A stretch of 12,865 nt of DNA from Stachybotrys elegans. Taxonomy: Eukaryota > Ascomycota > Sordariomycetes > Hypocreales > Stachybotryaceae. This document shows positions 1 to 7,876 of this stretch, piece by piece (within the stretch, counting starts at the first letter, position 1; the number at the start of each line of letters is the position of its first letter). The notes beneath the pieces are model-generated. The model had not been told where the DNA came from and did not search any database. It worked only from the letters and a program-made list of their open reading frames with translations. Both the position numbers and the translations under genes were made by a program. Location of the stretch: contig JAGPNK010000060.1 of assembly GCA_020746835.1 (NCBI GenBank), positions 1 to 12,865 on the forward strand. Reading direction: 5' to 3'.

Positions 1-211
1 AGAGCCAAAAACGGTCACTAGATGCCTGCCGTAGCTGATATATTTCATTCTGAATGCCACTGTATAGCTGAGCCGTTATCCGTAAAATTAAATTCGTCGA
101 GGGTAGGTTGTAGATATAGAGAATTGGAAATGGTTGGGTCCTTATGTCGGAGATGGTAAATTGATTCTGTGTTACACATTTGGCCCGATGAACCTTCCGG
201 GGTCCTTGTTA

Positions 212-1457
212 TTAACACATGCCGTGGTGATTCATGTAGCCGTTGTATCGATAATGTATCTGTTGCGAGTTTACTGCGGGATGGGTCTGATGAGGGATAA
301 GCGTGATAGGCCGCCAAGGCAATAATGGGTGCTGGCCGTTAGGCATGTAGTTGCCAAAGTTGGCGCAGTCATGCGTGATGGGAGGAGTAAGGTATCCATC
401 GAAGCCCATGTTGGCAGTCGTGTGGCCCTTCTGAGGGGTACTGTAGATGCTCGAGTGCTTCGACACGGGCTCGACCGGAGGCGTCGGGGGATTGGCAGCG
501 CGTCGGGCCATGGCTGCCTGTTCAGCCATGAAGTCGGCGAGCTTCTGGGAAGATCGCGACAGATGAGGCGAAGAGTACTTCCGGGCCAGGGTAGGCGAGG
601 GCTGGTGGAGGTACTGAGAGAGCGTCACGAGCGTCATGTTCTCTGTCTGATCCCATTCACCGTCGTTGACCTCGGGTCGGCCAAGGATAGCTCTGGCCAG
701 AGCCAGAGAAGAGCGGGCCATGACGGAAGGCTTGGTGGAAACGAAGTCTCGGTAGTAGAGAGCAACCTCGCTAAAGTAGGCAGCCATGTGCTCCACCTCC
801 TGGTCGTCACCCTCGTCGGCGGCCATAAGCTGGGCGTAGAAATCGACGGTAGGGTGACCAAGATTCCAGTCAAGGTTGTTGAGGATGTGTTTCTCCATCC
901 GGGCGAACATACCAGCATCGTACAGGCCACAGCACATACTGTTGAGCTCGTGAATCTGAGGCACACGATCCTTCTTGTCACCGTACTTGGCAGCAATAAG
1001 CAGGGCAGCGCAGCCCACCAGCTGGTAATGCTGCTTGTGCACGAGGCACTTGGAGCAGTAGCGGTCGAGGAGGTTGACAGTGAGAAACAGGGTCTCGGGC
1101 AGCAGGGCGAAGGCGGCGTGGGCCTCAACGAGGAAGTCGATGAGGTAGGGCCTCATAAACCACTGAATCTCGCGCTGCATGTCGATGAGGTTGGCATCGG
1201 CCAGTGTCTCGTCCTGGGATGCGTTAGTCTCGGGGATGAACCGGACCTCATCAGCACCCAATACGTACCTCCATATGCCTCATGTGCTGCATGATGTCTT
1301 CGAGGTACTCCTCTCCGGCCAGTCTCGAGAGCTCACCAGCAATGATTTCCTGACGGTTGCGGGCAATCATCTTGGCAGCTTCACGGGCATTGATCTTCGA
1401 GTACTGGCACTCGTCCGACTCCACGAAGAAGGTCTCGTCGTTGTGTGTGTAAGCCAT
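212..1457 (-). CDS. G1/S-specific cyclin (Cln/Puc1-like), two exons
   Basis: Regulatory subunit of a cyclin-dependent kinase, expected to bind the Cdc28/Cdc2-type kinase and drive G1/S entry or polarised growth. Exon 1 is 1457-1269 (63 codons) and exon 2 is 1213-212. The intron at 1268-1214 (55 nt) has a GTACGT donor, an ACTAAC branch site and a CAG acceptor, and splices in phase 0, giving 396 aa. The N-terminal cyclin box covers roughly residues 63-190; its signature MRPYLIDFLVEAH lies at 83-95, followed by LLDRYCS and LIAAKYGDKKDRVPQI. A second helical region runs to about residue 290. The tail is Pro/Ser/Thr-rich and PEST-like, with PPTPP (305-309), STPQK (321-325, a full CDK consensus) and LTPP (338-341), so phosphorylation-triggered turnover is likely (inference). 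The start is set by the first ATG, with no other ATG for about 255 nt upstream. A Cln/Puc1-type cyclin fits better than a mitotic B-type, as no destruction box is seen near the N-terminus. Which named ortholog it is was not determined. Confidence 0.95.
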
Positions 1458-1935
1458 GATGGGCGAAGAGGCTGGCTTTTCTCGGGTTTGTTGTAGGTTT
1501 AAGGTTGACGGCGGATTATGGTAAGGTAATGTTGGTCAAAGAGTGACTGTGTAGTTCCCCAGGAATCTCGGTCGGAGGCGATTCAGAATGAGTGTTGAAT
1601 GGTCGTGTGCGAAAGAGTGTAGCACGACGAATGATTAGACTATTAGAGTATTAAAGGAGCGTGAGTGGGAAACTAATTGAAAGGAGTGACAGTGGCTGGT
1701 ATCGAAGCTAGAACCATGAAGGTGCGAGTATCGAATAACCGAAAGGACGGAAGGGGGCCGTTTAAAAGGTCGAAAGAATGGTTTCTATACAGTAGAAAGG
1801 AACCATCAGCACTGTTTTACGGAGAACTGGCATCCTCAAGCCGCGGATGCGAATCCACAAATGGCATGTTTTGCGACAGAAAATCCCGAGGTCTCACCCA
1901 TCGTCCAGCATTCAACAGCGAGAGCCAAGAACGAA

Positions 1936-1981
1936 GGGGAAGGGGGCCAAGGGACCAGAAAAGGGACTGAGGGGGTGGGGG
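1936..1981 (+). promoter_or_regulatory. G-run cluster, possible G-quadruplex
   Basis: Six runs of three to five G's fall within 46 nt: at 1936-1939, 1942-1946, 1951-1953, 1963-1965, 1971-1975 and 1977-1981. Loops are 1 to 9 nt, so a four-tetrad-run intramolecular quadruplex is possible on the plus strand. That strand is the template for the leftward cyclin, about 480-525 bp upstream of its ATG. Regulatory function is inference; the run pattern is direct. Confidence 0.45.
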
Positions 1982-2728
1982 CACATATACCACCACAACT
2001 TTCGAGATAAGGCGAAAAGGGATATCCGGCGTTAGTGGAATAACGAGTTAACGTCTCCCACGACAATGCGGATAGCTCGACAGGGACGAGGCGGGAAGAA
2101 GCGGCTGCCAGGCAACACAACGCGAGGTCGAGTATGTAAGCAAGCCAACCTCGAGGCGGTAGAAAGGGGGCGCCGGTTGAAGAGTTTCCAGAATGAATAA
2201 CTGTCCTCTCATTCAGTATGGCGAGTCATTAGAGCATCAAGTAGAGGAGATGGAAAATTGTGGGAAGTAATAGTTGTTGGTCTTAGAAATAAGCGTAAAA
2301 AGTCCAAGAGATAAAAAGGGGTTTATTTATAGAAACCCTAAACGAAGGGCTCCTTAATGAAGACCGCCAGGACCGAATTCACATGAACCAGGTGTCTGCC
2401 TAGCAGTTTCAGGGGGGCGGTGCCCAGTGGCTGATGGAACGCTAGGGACGAATGAAGGGAGGTTGCAAGGGAAGTCACGGCCCCATTCTGCTCAGGCGTT
2501 TGAAAAAAGCAAAGTGGCCACCACCTTCCACGTACAGAATAGCGGAAGCCATAATTGACGACTTGCTTTTCATTGTCAAGGCCCATACTTAACCAAAGGC
2601 AAGTACCGCTTACGATCGCAAGGAATAGCCGACAGGTGGTATAGTCATGAGAAGTTTCGGTGGATACTCGAGGGATTTATCCACCCTCTTGAAGAACGGG
2701 AAGAGTTAAGAGGACGGCATACTAAGCA

Positions 2729-2771
2729 ATGGGGGAGAAAAAAAGGAGGGGGAGAAACGAGAAGAAGAGGA
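2729..2771 (+). repeat. polypurine tract
   Basis: A 43-nt stretch of almost pure A/G with a single T and a single C (GGGGGAGAAA, an A run, GGAGGGGGAG, then GAAGAAGAGG). Mirror-like purine tracts of this kind are common in fungal promoters and can exclude nucleosomes. No function is shown. Confidence 0.4.
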
Positions 2772-3296
2772 TGCTTAAAATGCGGTAGATAAAGGTAAAA
2801 GACATGCCTCAAATGGATATTTGTTACTGTGCTTTGGGAGACCAAGAGAAAGGGGATTTGTCCACAATCAGTATATCAAAAGGAAACCAATACTTCAGGC
2901 TGCCAAGGTCCATTATGGCTAAGGAAGTGATCAAAGAGCCCGTGTAGTAAATCTGTATCTTTCTGTGGGCGCTGGCTTAGCGGAGATTGAGAATCTGATA
3001 TTCTCCTTGTCATGAATAACACATCCTTCATTGTTTGACTCTGTTCTTTGCTCCTGCGGGCAGCAAGGCCACTATTGTTCGCATATACTATTGTTCTTTC
3101 TTCCACACTGCACGCACCTACACCGTCATAAATAACACATAGGCCTGCTCGATCTCTAGGTCCTGTTTGTGGAAATCAAGGTATGGATTCTATCCAACAT
3201 CCAGTGAGATAGGCCTTCTAGGACGGTATTCCTAAGCCTCTGGTAATGGTAAGAACCCCAGTATGACAACAAATGCATACTCTTTTCCTCATCATA

Positions 3297-3360
3297 TTTT
3301 TTTCTCTTTTTCTTTTACCTTTTTATTTTTTTTTATTTTTTAAATTTTTTTATTAAAATT
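3297..3360 (+). repeat. T-rich low-complexity tract
   Basis: About 64 nt of nearly uninterrupted T with scattered C and A, ending in a short AT stretch. It lies about 380 bp upstream of the GH16 start codon. Poly(dA:dT) tracts are known nucleosome-excluding elements in fungal promoters, so a promoter role for GH16 is plausible but unproven. Confidence 0.55.
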
Positions 3361-3670
3361 TAACCGTATTCAATATATAAGATGCTGGCAAGAGGTTTCA
3401 ATAAGGAAGAGATAATCTAATTCAGAGCTATAGAAACGCTAAAATTACAGCAAGACATCTCTTCCCAGGGCGGCCTACCCTGGATCAGGTGAATAGCCAG
3501 CCCCACTTCACTTCGCAGAGCAGTGGTATAACGGAATAGACGCCAAGCACATGGCTTGGAATTACACGCCGTCAAGCATCACTACTTAACGCATGATGCT
3601 GAGATAAGCAGATATGTCAACGTAATAGTCATATTCTATCGAGTAAGTATATAATTGTACAAATCATCCC

Positions 3671-3678
3671 TATTTATA
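3671..3678 (+). promoter_or_regulatory. candidate TATA box of the GH16 gene
   Basis: TATTTATA, 61 nt before the GH16 start codon, is the closest TATA-like sequence at a plausible distance. Assigned by sequence and position only. Confidence 0.35.
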
Positions 3679-3722
3679 TGTTTAAGCAAAATACCCGATA
3701 CTGACAAGAAGTCTTAGCTGCT

Positions 3723-3743
3723 ATGCGCGTTGCCTCCTCATGA
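3723..3743 (+). promoter_or_regulatory. six-codon upstream ORF overlapping the GH16 start
   Basis: ATG at 3723 opens a frame of six codons (MRVASS) whose TGA (3741-3743) overlaps the GH16 ATG (3740-3742) in an ATGA. If the transcript begins upstream, near the candidate TATA box, ribosomes would meet this first, so it could damp GH16 translation or allow stop-start reinitiation. Whether it lies within the mRNA is unknown. Confidence 0.4.
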
Positions 3744-4717
3744 ACCTCTCGTCTCTTGTCTTGGCGCTTTCTATCGCCACTTCTGCTGCCTGGCAGCCAC
3801 CAGACTACCCTGGCTATGAACTTGTCTGGTACGATGGTTTTTTCGGGGAAGGGGGCAGCTTTCCTGCTTCCGAAATTTGGAACATCATTGACGGAGATCT
3901 TGGCGTCAATAACGAGACCCAAGTTTACAAAACAAGCACCAGAAATGTCCAACTAAGTGGTGGGCAAACTCTGCAACTCATACCCTGGCTAGACTCGGAT
4001 GTCCCCAGAGGATGGACCTCCGGTAGAATGGAGAGTACTTAGTAGGAAACAAATCCAATCCATTATGCCAACGGGATCGTCCAGCTAACTTCTGTATCGC
4101 AGCACCGTCGCACCGCAGCCGATGGAGCTCACTCGGGTAGAGTCACGGCTTCGCTTTGGCAGTAATCCGATCGTTACCCAACAGGGTCTATGGCCTGCTT
4201 TTTGGATGTTAGGTGCATCTTATCGGAGTGGCGTGCCTTGGCCGCTTTGCGGCGAGATCGACATCATGGAGAACGTCAATGGGAACATGGAAGGGTTCGG
4301 TACAGTCCAACTCCCAGACTCATTTCTAGGGGCTGCTGTGGCACTACCTGATAGAGACTGGCATACTTGGCGGGTCGAGATTGATCGCCGACCTAATGAT
4401 GTTCTCGATGAAAGCATTATCTGGTTTCTTGACGAAGAGGAGTACCATCGTGTCCGGGCACGCGACATAGGCAATCTGGATACCTGGAGTCGATTGGCCC
4501 ACTTACCCATGTTCCTCATTGTCAACATGGCCGTTGGAGGCAACTGGGTGAGTACCGACACGAATCAAGAGGGAGTAGTACTGGATGCTAATAATAATCT
4601 TTGTAGCCTGGAAACCCGAGCACAACCACACTGGATGGGTACGGATCGATGGTAGAATTTGGCTACGTTGCTCATTACCTCTCGAGAGACCCTTTGAACG
4701 AGCTGGATATAATTTAA
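3740..4717 (+). CDS. secreted GH16 endo-beta-1,3(4)-glucanase, three exons
   Basis: Retaining glycoside hydrolase of family 16, expected to cut beta-1,3 or mixed beta-1,3/1,4-glucans outside the cell, in wall remodelling or plant/fungal glucan breakdown. Exons are 3740-4041, 4103-4547 and 4607-4717. Intron 1 (4042-4102, 61 nt, GTAGGA donor, GCTAAC branch) joins ST-Y-TVAPQP. Intron 2 (4548-4606, 59 nt, GTGAGT donor, GCTAAT branch) joins GGNW-PGNPS. The product is 285 aa with a signal peptide of about 17 residues. The catalytic motif GEIDIMEN supplies Glu152 (nucleophile), Asp154 and Glu157 (acid/base). Other family blocks present are GWTSGRMEST, TRVESRLRFGSNP, GLWPAFWMLG, PWPLCGEID and the C-terminal LDGYGSMVEFGYVAHY. 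No binding module or GPI-anchor signal is visible. The Cys often found after GYGTVH is absent here (FGTVQL). Unspliced, the gene looks broken at 4040. It converges on the AA11 gene. Confidence 0.92.
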
Positions 4718-4897
4718 GTATGCAGACCTGATACCAATGGGAAAGCAGCACTCTAGGAGTATAACATAGTATATCACTACTCATTGTCACAGGTCTTGAG
4801 TTATAGATAAGTACAATTCTTTCTATATATTCTTGCTTGATTCTACCGCCAGACTGCCGGCATATATTCTGTTCCCGTGAACTACCATTATCAATCG
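4718..4897. other. convergent 3' intergenic region
   Basis: These 180 bp separate the stop codons of the rightward GH16 gene and the leftward AA11 gene. They must contain both polyadenylation regions, so the 3' UTRs probably abut or overlap. The stretch is AT-rich and no other gene is visible. Confidence 0.6.
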
Positions 4898-5653
4898 TCA
4901 ATTCATTGCTCGTTGGATCAAAGGCTGTGAGGTTATCGTGGGATTCGGTGCCACTGCGGAATCACAACCGGCTCCTGTTGGAGCGGAGAAAGCGTCCGTA
5001 GCACCATTAAGTCTGGTCACATATTGTCCAGGATTAGGGAAAACGACATCCGCATTCTCAGGCACTTGGCAGTCGTTGCCAATATTGGCTTTAAACATGT
5101 CTGGTAGGTTGTTAAAGTTGGCCTGAGACCCGCCCGTACCAGTGAGGAGAAGGGGGCCACAGTTCATGAACATTTCACGCTGGCCGACCTTGTTGAACCA
5201 CGTCCAGGCGATAGTCCCCCTCCCTGCCGGGATGTCAGATGGAATGGTGAACCAGTACTGGTAGGGATTGGCTGTCCCAGCATCATCGCCTAGATGACCT
5301 ATCTGGTTCTGAGCTGGGCAGCCGCCCTCAATGGAAGCAATCACTTTCCAAACAGAGCTTGGGGTTGGCTCCTCATCGTAGGTGATAGACACTTGACATG
5401 AACCACCACCATGTACGGCCGAGCCCATAAAGTTCAGTGCGTTGGTAGATCCCAGAGCGTACATGTTTGACGCACCCTCGAGTTCGTACATCCCAGGCCG
5501 CCTTTTACAAGGAAAGTCGGAGCCATTGAACCACAGGGGACTGTTATCGAGGCTAGAACTAGCGTAGGGTACAGGAGTGGTCATTTTCATGTGCGCATCG
5601 GCGAGCATCACGCATTCGCAAATGATGGTGGTGAGGAGAGTGAACGGTCTCAT
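4898..5653 (-). CDS. AA11-family lytic polysaccharide monooxygenase
   Basis: Secreted copper enzyme; characterised AA11 members oxidatively cleave chitin. The single exon gives 251 aa from the ATG at 5653. An ATG at 5674 would add seven residues, but 5653 has A at -3 and leaves a compact 20-residue signal peptide ending ...LADA, followed directly by His. That mature N-terminal His (HMKMTTPVPY) is the first histidine-brace ligand; the second lies in AVHGGGSCQ, mature position 61. The core continues with NSPLWFNGSDFPCKRR, GGCPAQNQ, PYQYWFTIP and AWTWFNKVGQREMFMNC. Six mature Cys can pair. After the catalytic domain there is only a short tail (about 30 residues), with no X278-type or CBM module. 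The axial copper position in REMFMNC is Phe (mature 142) where Tyr is usual in this family, to my knowledge. It is the convergent neighbour of the GH16 gene. Confidence 0.93.
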   Translation of the reverse strand: MRPFTLLTTIICECVMLADAHMKMTTPVPYASSSLDNSPLWFNGSDFPCKRRPGMYELEGASNMYALGSTNALNFMGSAVHGGGSCQVSITYDEEPTPSSVWKVIASIEGGCPAQNQIGHLGDDAGTANPYQYWFTIPSDIPAGRGTIAWTWFNKVGQREMFMNCGPLLLTGTGGSQANFNNLPDMFKANIGNDCQVPENADVVFPNPGQYVTRLNGATDAFSAPTGAGCDSAVAPNPTITSQPLIQRAMN

Positions 5654-6064
5654 ATTTGTGGCGTCGTAGAACATGGGCAGGGGCGAGAATGGTTAAGAGG
5701 CTGAAAGATTTAATACAAGTGTGCTAGCTAAGTGCCATTTTATCAATTGTCCATAAATAACTTTCCCTATTTTTGTCATTGACCCTCATACCACGCCAGC
5801 GATACTTGACTTATATCATGCCAAGAGCCCTATCGAAGCATGCGAAGGTTTCCCTTTAAAGAAATGCAGGGTAGGATACTGCTCTCGGCGCTGGCCAAGG
5901 GTTGTGGTTGTTTGCGAGGATGGCAAAGAAATCACCCCTCATTCCCTCTCCCACTTGCCATGTGTCCGTGACGTAAGGCACATGTGGACATATCAAAGAG
6001 GTGGCATTTTGCCATGGGCCCCATCGTTGGATCCATACAACCCGGTTCGTGCGATGCTTCCACT

Positions 6065-6324
6065 CTAGGCAAATATATCTTGTTGGTAAATCTTCTCTGT
6101 CGCATATCCACCACATATCCTGTCACAAATCCACTCTGGGCAAATACGTCTGTCGCATATCCACCACAAACAACCATGTCCTGTCACAAATCCACCACAA
6201 ACAACCATGTCCTGTCGCAAATTCCCTCTAGGCAAATACCGTCCTATTAACATGATACGATAGGTGTGCCGATAGAGAAGACTTACTAACAAGACATATT
6301 TACCCAGGGTGGATTTGCGACAGG
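6065..6324. mobile_element. imperfect inverted-repeat (MITE-like) element with RIP-like changes
   Basis: 6065-6103 on the plus strand matches the reverse complement of 6269-6307 at 32 of 39 positions (my hand count). A second pairing, 6119-6147 with the complement of 6296-6324, matches at 25 of 29. In the 39-bp pair six of the seven differences are transitions, and five of these are TpG/CpA versus TpA. The element is noncoding, about 260 bp, with the 31-bp array inside it. No target-site duplication was found, so calling it mobile is an inference; it could be a locally rearranged minisatellite. Confidence 0.45.
6098..6230 (+). repeat. tandem array of ~31-bp units
   Basis: A core matching TGTCRCAWATCCACCAC recurs at 6098, 6121, 6151, 6182 and, in diverged form, 6213; the last four are 30-31 bp apart. 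Two adjacent 31-bp copies, 6161-6191 and 6192-6222, differ by a single base (CACAAAT versus CGCAAAT). A sixth core lies inverted at 6322-6305. Units are contiguous with no unique spacers. Confidence 0.8.
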
Positions 6325-6449
6325 ATGTATTTGTCCGCCCCCATACGATTGTAATCATCCAACCTCGTTATACCTAGAGCTGACACTCAGAACAATCCAA
6401 GTTCTACAGTCCAGAGAAAGATCAATAATAGGTGCATCTTTGGTTATGT

Positions 6450-6469
6450 ACCGGTACCGGTGCCGGTAA
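6450..6469 (+). repeat. CCGGTA hexamer array
   Basis: Three near-identical hexamers in tandem (CCGGTA, CCGGTG, CCGGTA), containing the palindrome CCGGTACCGG. A very short microsatellite with no known role. Confidence 0.5.
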
Positions 6470-6787
6470 CAAATCAGTCATACATCTTGCAGAATCGCCA
6501 GAAACTTTGTCATCTTCGACTTCGGGCTTTATCCCTAGCTGCAAGTACTGTGTCATCATCCCTCCTTCTTATGGCAGTGCTTGCTCCCTGCTGCAAACTT
6601 GTAGAGCATGTGGGGGCGTACAATACCTGGTTACGCATAAGCAGAATGAAGGCATCCACAGATTGTCACGCAGTCAGTGATGTATGAATATATTGTAGCC
6701 TATCAGATGCCCAATTCATAACCACAAGTCCAATGGCTAGTATGACATATCGACAGCGCCAGTTCTGCCTCACTTTTTGTAGCTCTC

Positions 6788-7821
6788 ATGAATCGCAAGC
6801 AGCAGGTAATCGGACTGGCAAAGTGGATGGTGATACATAAGGACCACAAGAGGCGCGGAAACATATGCACCCTCTGCAAGGTATGGTTCCACAACATTAA
6901 TGATCACGTCCAAACAATCCATCAAGGGCCCAGATATGCACATGTAAGTGACTGCCCATCAAACATCTATGCAGGTTCTGACCCGCGTTACAGATTATTG
7001 GCAACAAGGCTAGTAATCAGCCTTACGAGATAGCGAACTATCGACGCAAGGACAAAGAGAGGCACGATACATTTGCTTCAGACGCCGCTGCCGACTCAAC
7101 AAAGCGAACAAGGCCGTCGAGGAAATGCAATATACGTCTTCCAGACTCCTATAAAAACAAAGCAGGGAGCCTCCCCTCTGCCAATGGAGGATTCACGCCG
7201 GCTGCCGCAAACATATGGTCACCTGACCTCTATAAGTGGGAAACACTTCCCGACTGGACGCCCGAACATGGTCCAGACACGATCCCGAAAGGCTCAAGGC
7301 AGTGCATCCTGTGCAAGGATCCCCCGTGCGACTGCATTAAGACGAAAATCCGACGGTCCAGGCCTAGGATAGTAAAAACCATGAACGGCATGGGCGAGGG
7401 AGTCGTGGCTGGAAGGGATTATCAAGCAGATGAGATACTCGGCGAGTTAACTGGCATGCTCGCCCCGTTGGGAAAATATGAGGACGGCTGGGCAGCTGTA
7501 CTGATGCGCGATGACCTCCCCCACAGCAAAGGCAAGTGGGTCCCGTTCTGTCTGGTGTATCCCCGCCACATAGGGAGCTGGGTTCGTAAAGTGAATCATT
7601 CTTGCGAGCCTAACTGTTTGTTTCAGTCAATGCCGGTGTCTGGACGTTGGCGGGTCATGCTCATCTCCATTAAACCTATTAAGAGGGGGGAATGGATCCT
7701 AGTGTCATATGGAGAGGAATATTGGAAGACCGCAGCTAAGGAAGGAGAGAAATGTCTCTGCAATACCCAAAATTGCATTAGCAAGGGGGGCAACCTTTCT
7801 CAAGAAGGCTCTTATCTATGA
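6788..7821 (+). CDS. SET-domain protein with N-terminal zinc-finger-like motif
   Basis: Predicted protein lysine methyltransferase fold using S-adenosylmethionine; the substrate is unknown. Exon 1 is 6788-6943 and exon 2 is 6994-7821. The intron at 6944-6993 (50 nt) has a GTAAGT donor, CTGAC branch and ACAG acceptor, and splices in phase 0 into the SET frame, giving 327 aa. Residues 27-45 hold C-x2-C-x9-H-x4-H, a short C2H2-like finger. Residues 53-150 are basic and low-complexity. A Cys cluster C156-x2-C159-x4-C164-x-C166 sits where pre-SET zinc ligands would be. The SET domain spans about 182-300: GMGEGVVAGRDY, then NHSCEPNC (253-260) and the catalytic-Tyr region VSYGEEYW (Tyr291). A post-SET Cys set C306-x-C308-x4-C313 follows. 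An in-frame TGA at 6743 limits the 5' end unless another intron exists. The first ATG in exon 2's SET portion (7381) would drop the Cys cluster, so the spliced model is preferred. Catalytic activity is not shown; it could be a divergent or inactive SET protein. Confidence 0.8.
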
Positions 7822-7876
7822 GTTAATGCATTGTTAAATTAGAAAGAAAGATTGTTCATTTACTATTCATAGTAAC

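Larger units (their letters stand above)
1458..3739. other. 2.3 kb divergent intergenic region, no convincing gene
   Basis: This separates the cyclin (leftward) from the GH16 gene (rightward) and must hold both promoters. Several open frames of 60-100 codons occur, but their products are low-complexity (Ser/Pro-rich or basic) and show no domain. On the cyclin sense strand the first 255 nt upstream of the ATG are pyrimidine-rich and lack ATG, typical of a fungal 5' leader. Further out are a G-run cluster (1936-1981), a polypurine tract (2729-2771) and a T-rich block (3297-3360). I saw no clear MCB (ACGCGT) or SCB box for the cyclin. Confidence 0.6.
5675..6787. other. 1.1 kb intergenic region with a repeat element
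   Basis: Upstream region of the AA11 gene (leftward) and of the SET gene (rightward). The middle is occupied by the repeat/inverted-repeat element at 6065-6324 and a small CCGGTA array near 6450. Open frames at 6432-6687 on the plus strand and a short Met-initiated frame on the minus strand (about 6427-6565) show no recognisable domain. An unrecognised 5' exon of the SET gene in this stretch cannot be excluded. Confidence 0.5.

Noticed and set aside
329..1294. 321-codon plus-strand open frame over the cyclin
   Set aside because: Antisense shadow of the GC-rich cyclin coding strand. Its product has no domain, whereas the minus strand gives a full cyclin box.
4020..4045. Apparent premature stop in GH16
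   Set aside because: The TAG lies at an intron donor; splicing 4042-4102 restores GRMESTYTVAPQP and the family frame.
4548..4655. Apparent alternative GH16 C-terminus ending ...HWMGTDRW
   Set aside because: This is read-through of a GTGAGT...TTGTAG intron. Splicing yields the conserved GGNWPGNPS and DGYGSMVEFGY end instead.
4503..4901. 132-codon minus-strand frame across the GH16 3' end
   Set aside because: Overlaps GH16 exons antisense, reaches into the AA11 3' side, and has no recognisable domain.
6098..6230. CRISPR-like regularly spaced repeats
   Set aside because: Units are contiguous with no unique spacers, the surrounding genes are fungal with introns, and no cas genes occur.
5984..6358. 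Short open frames within the repeat element
   Set aside because: They are open only because the repeat unit lacks stops; the products are repeat-derived.
6432..6687. Overlapping plus-strand frames of 82 and 75 codons as an extra SET exon
   Set aside because: No splice pair that I could see joins them to exon 1 in frame across the TGA at 6743, and neither product shows a domain.
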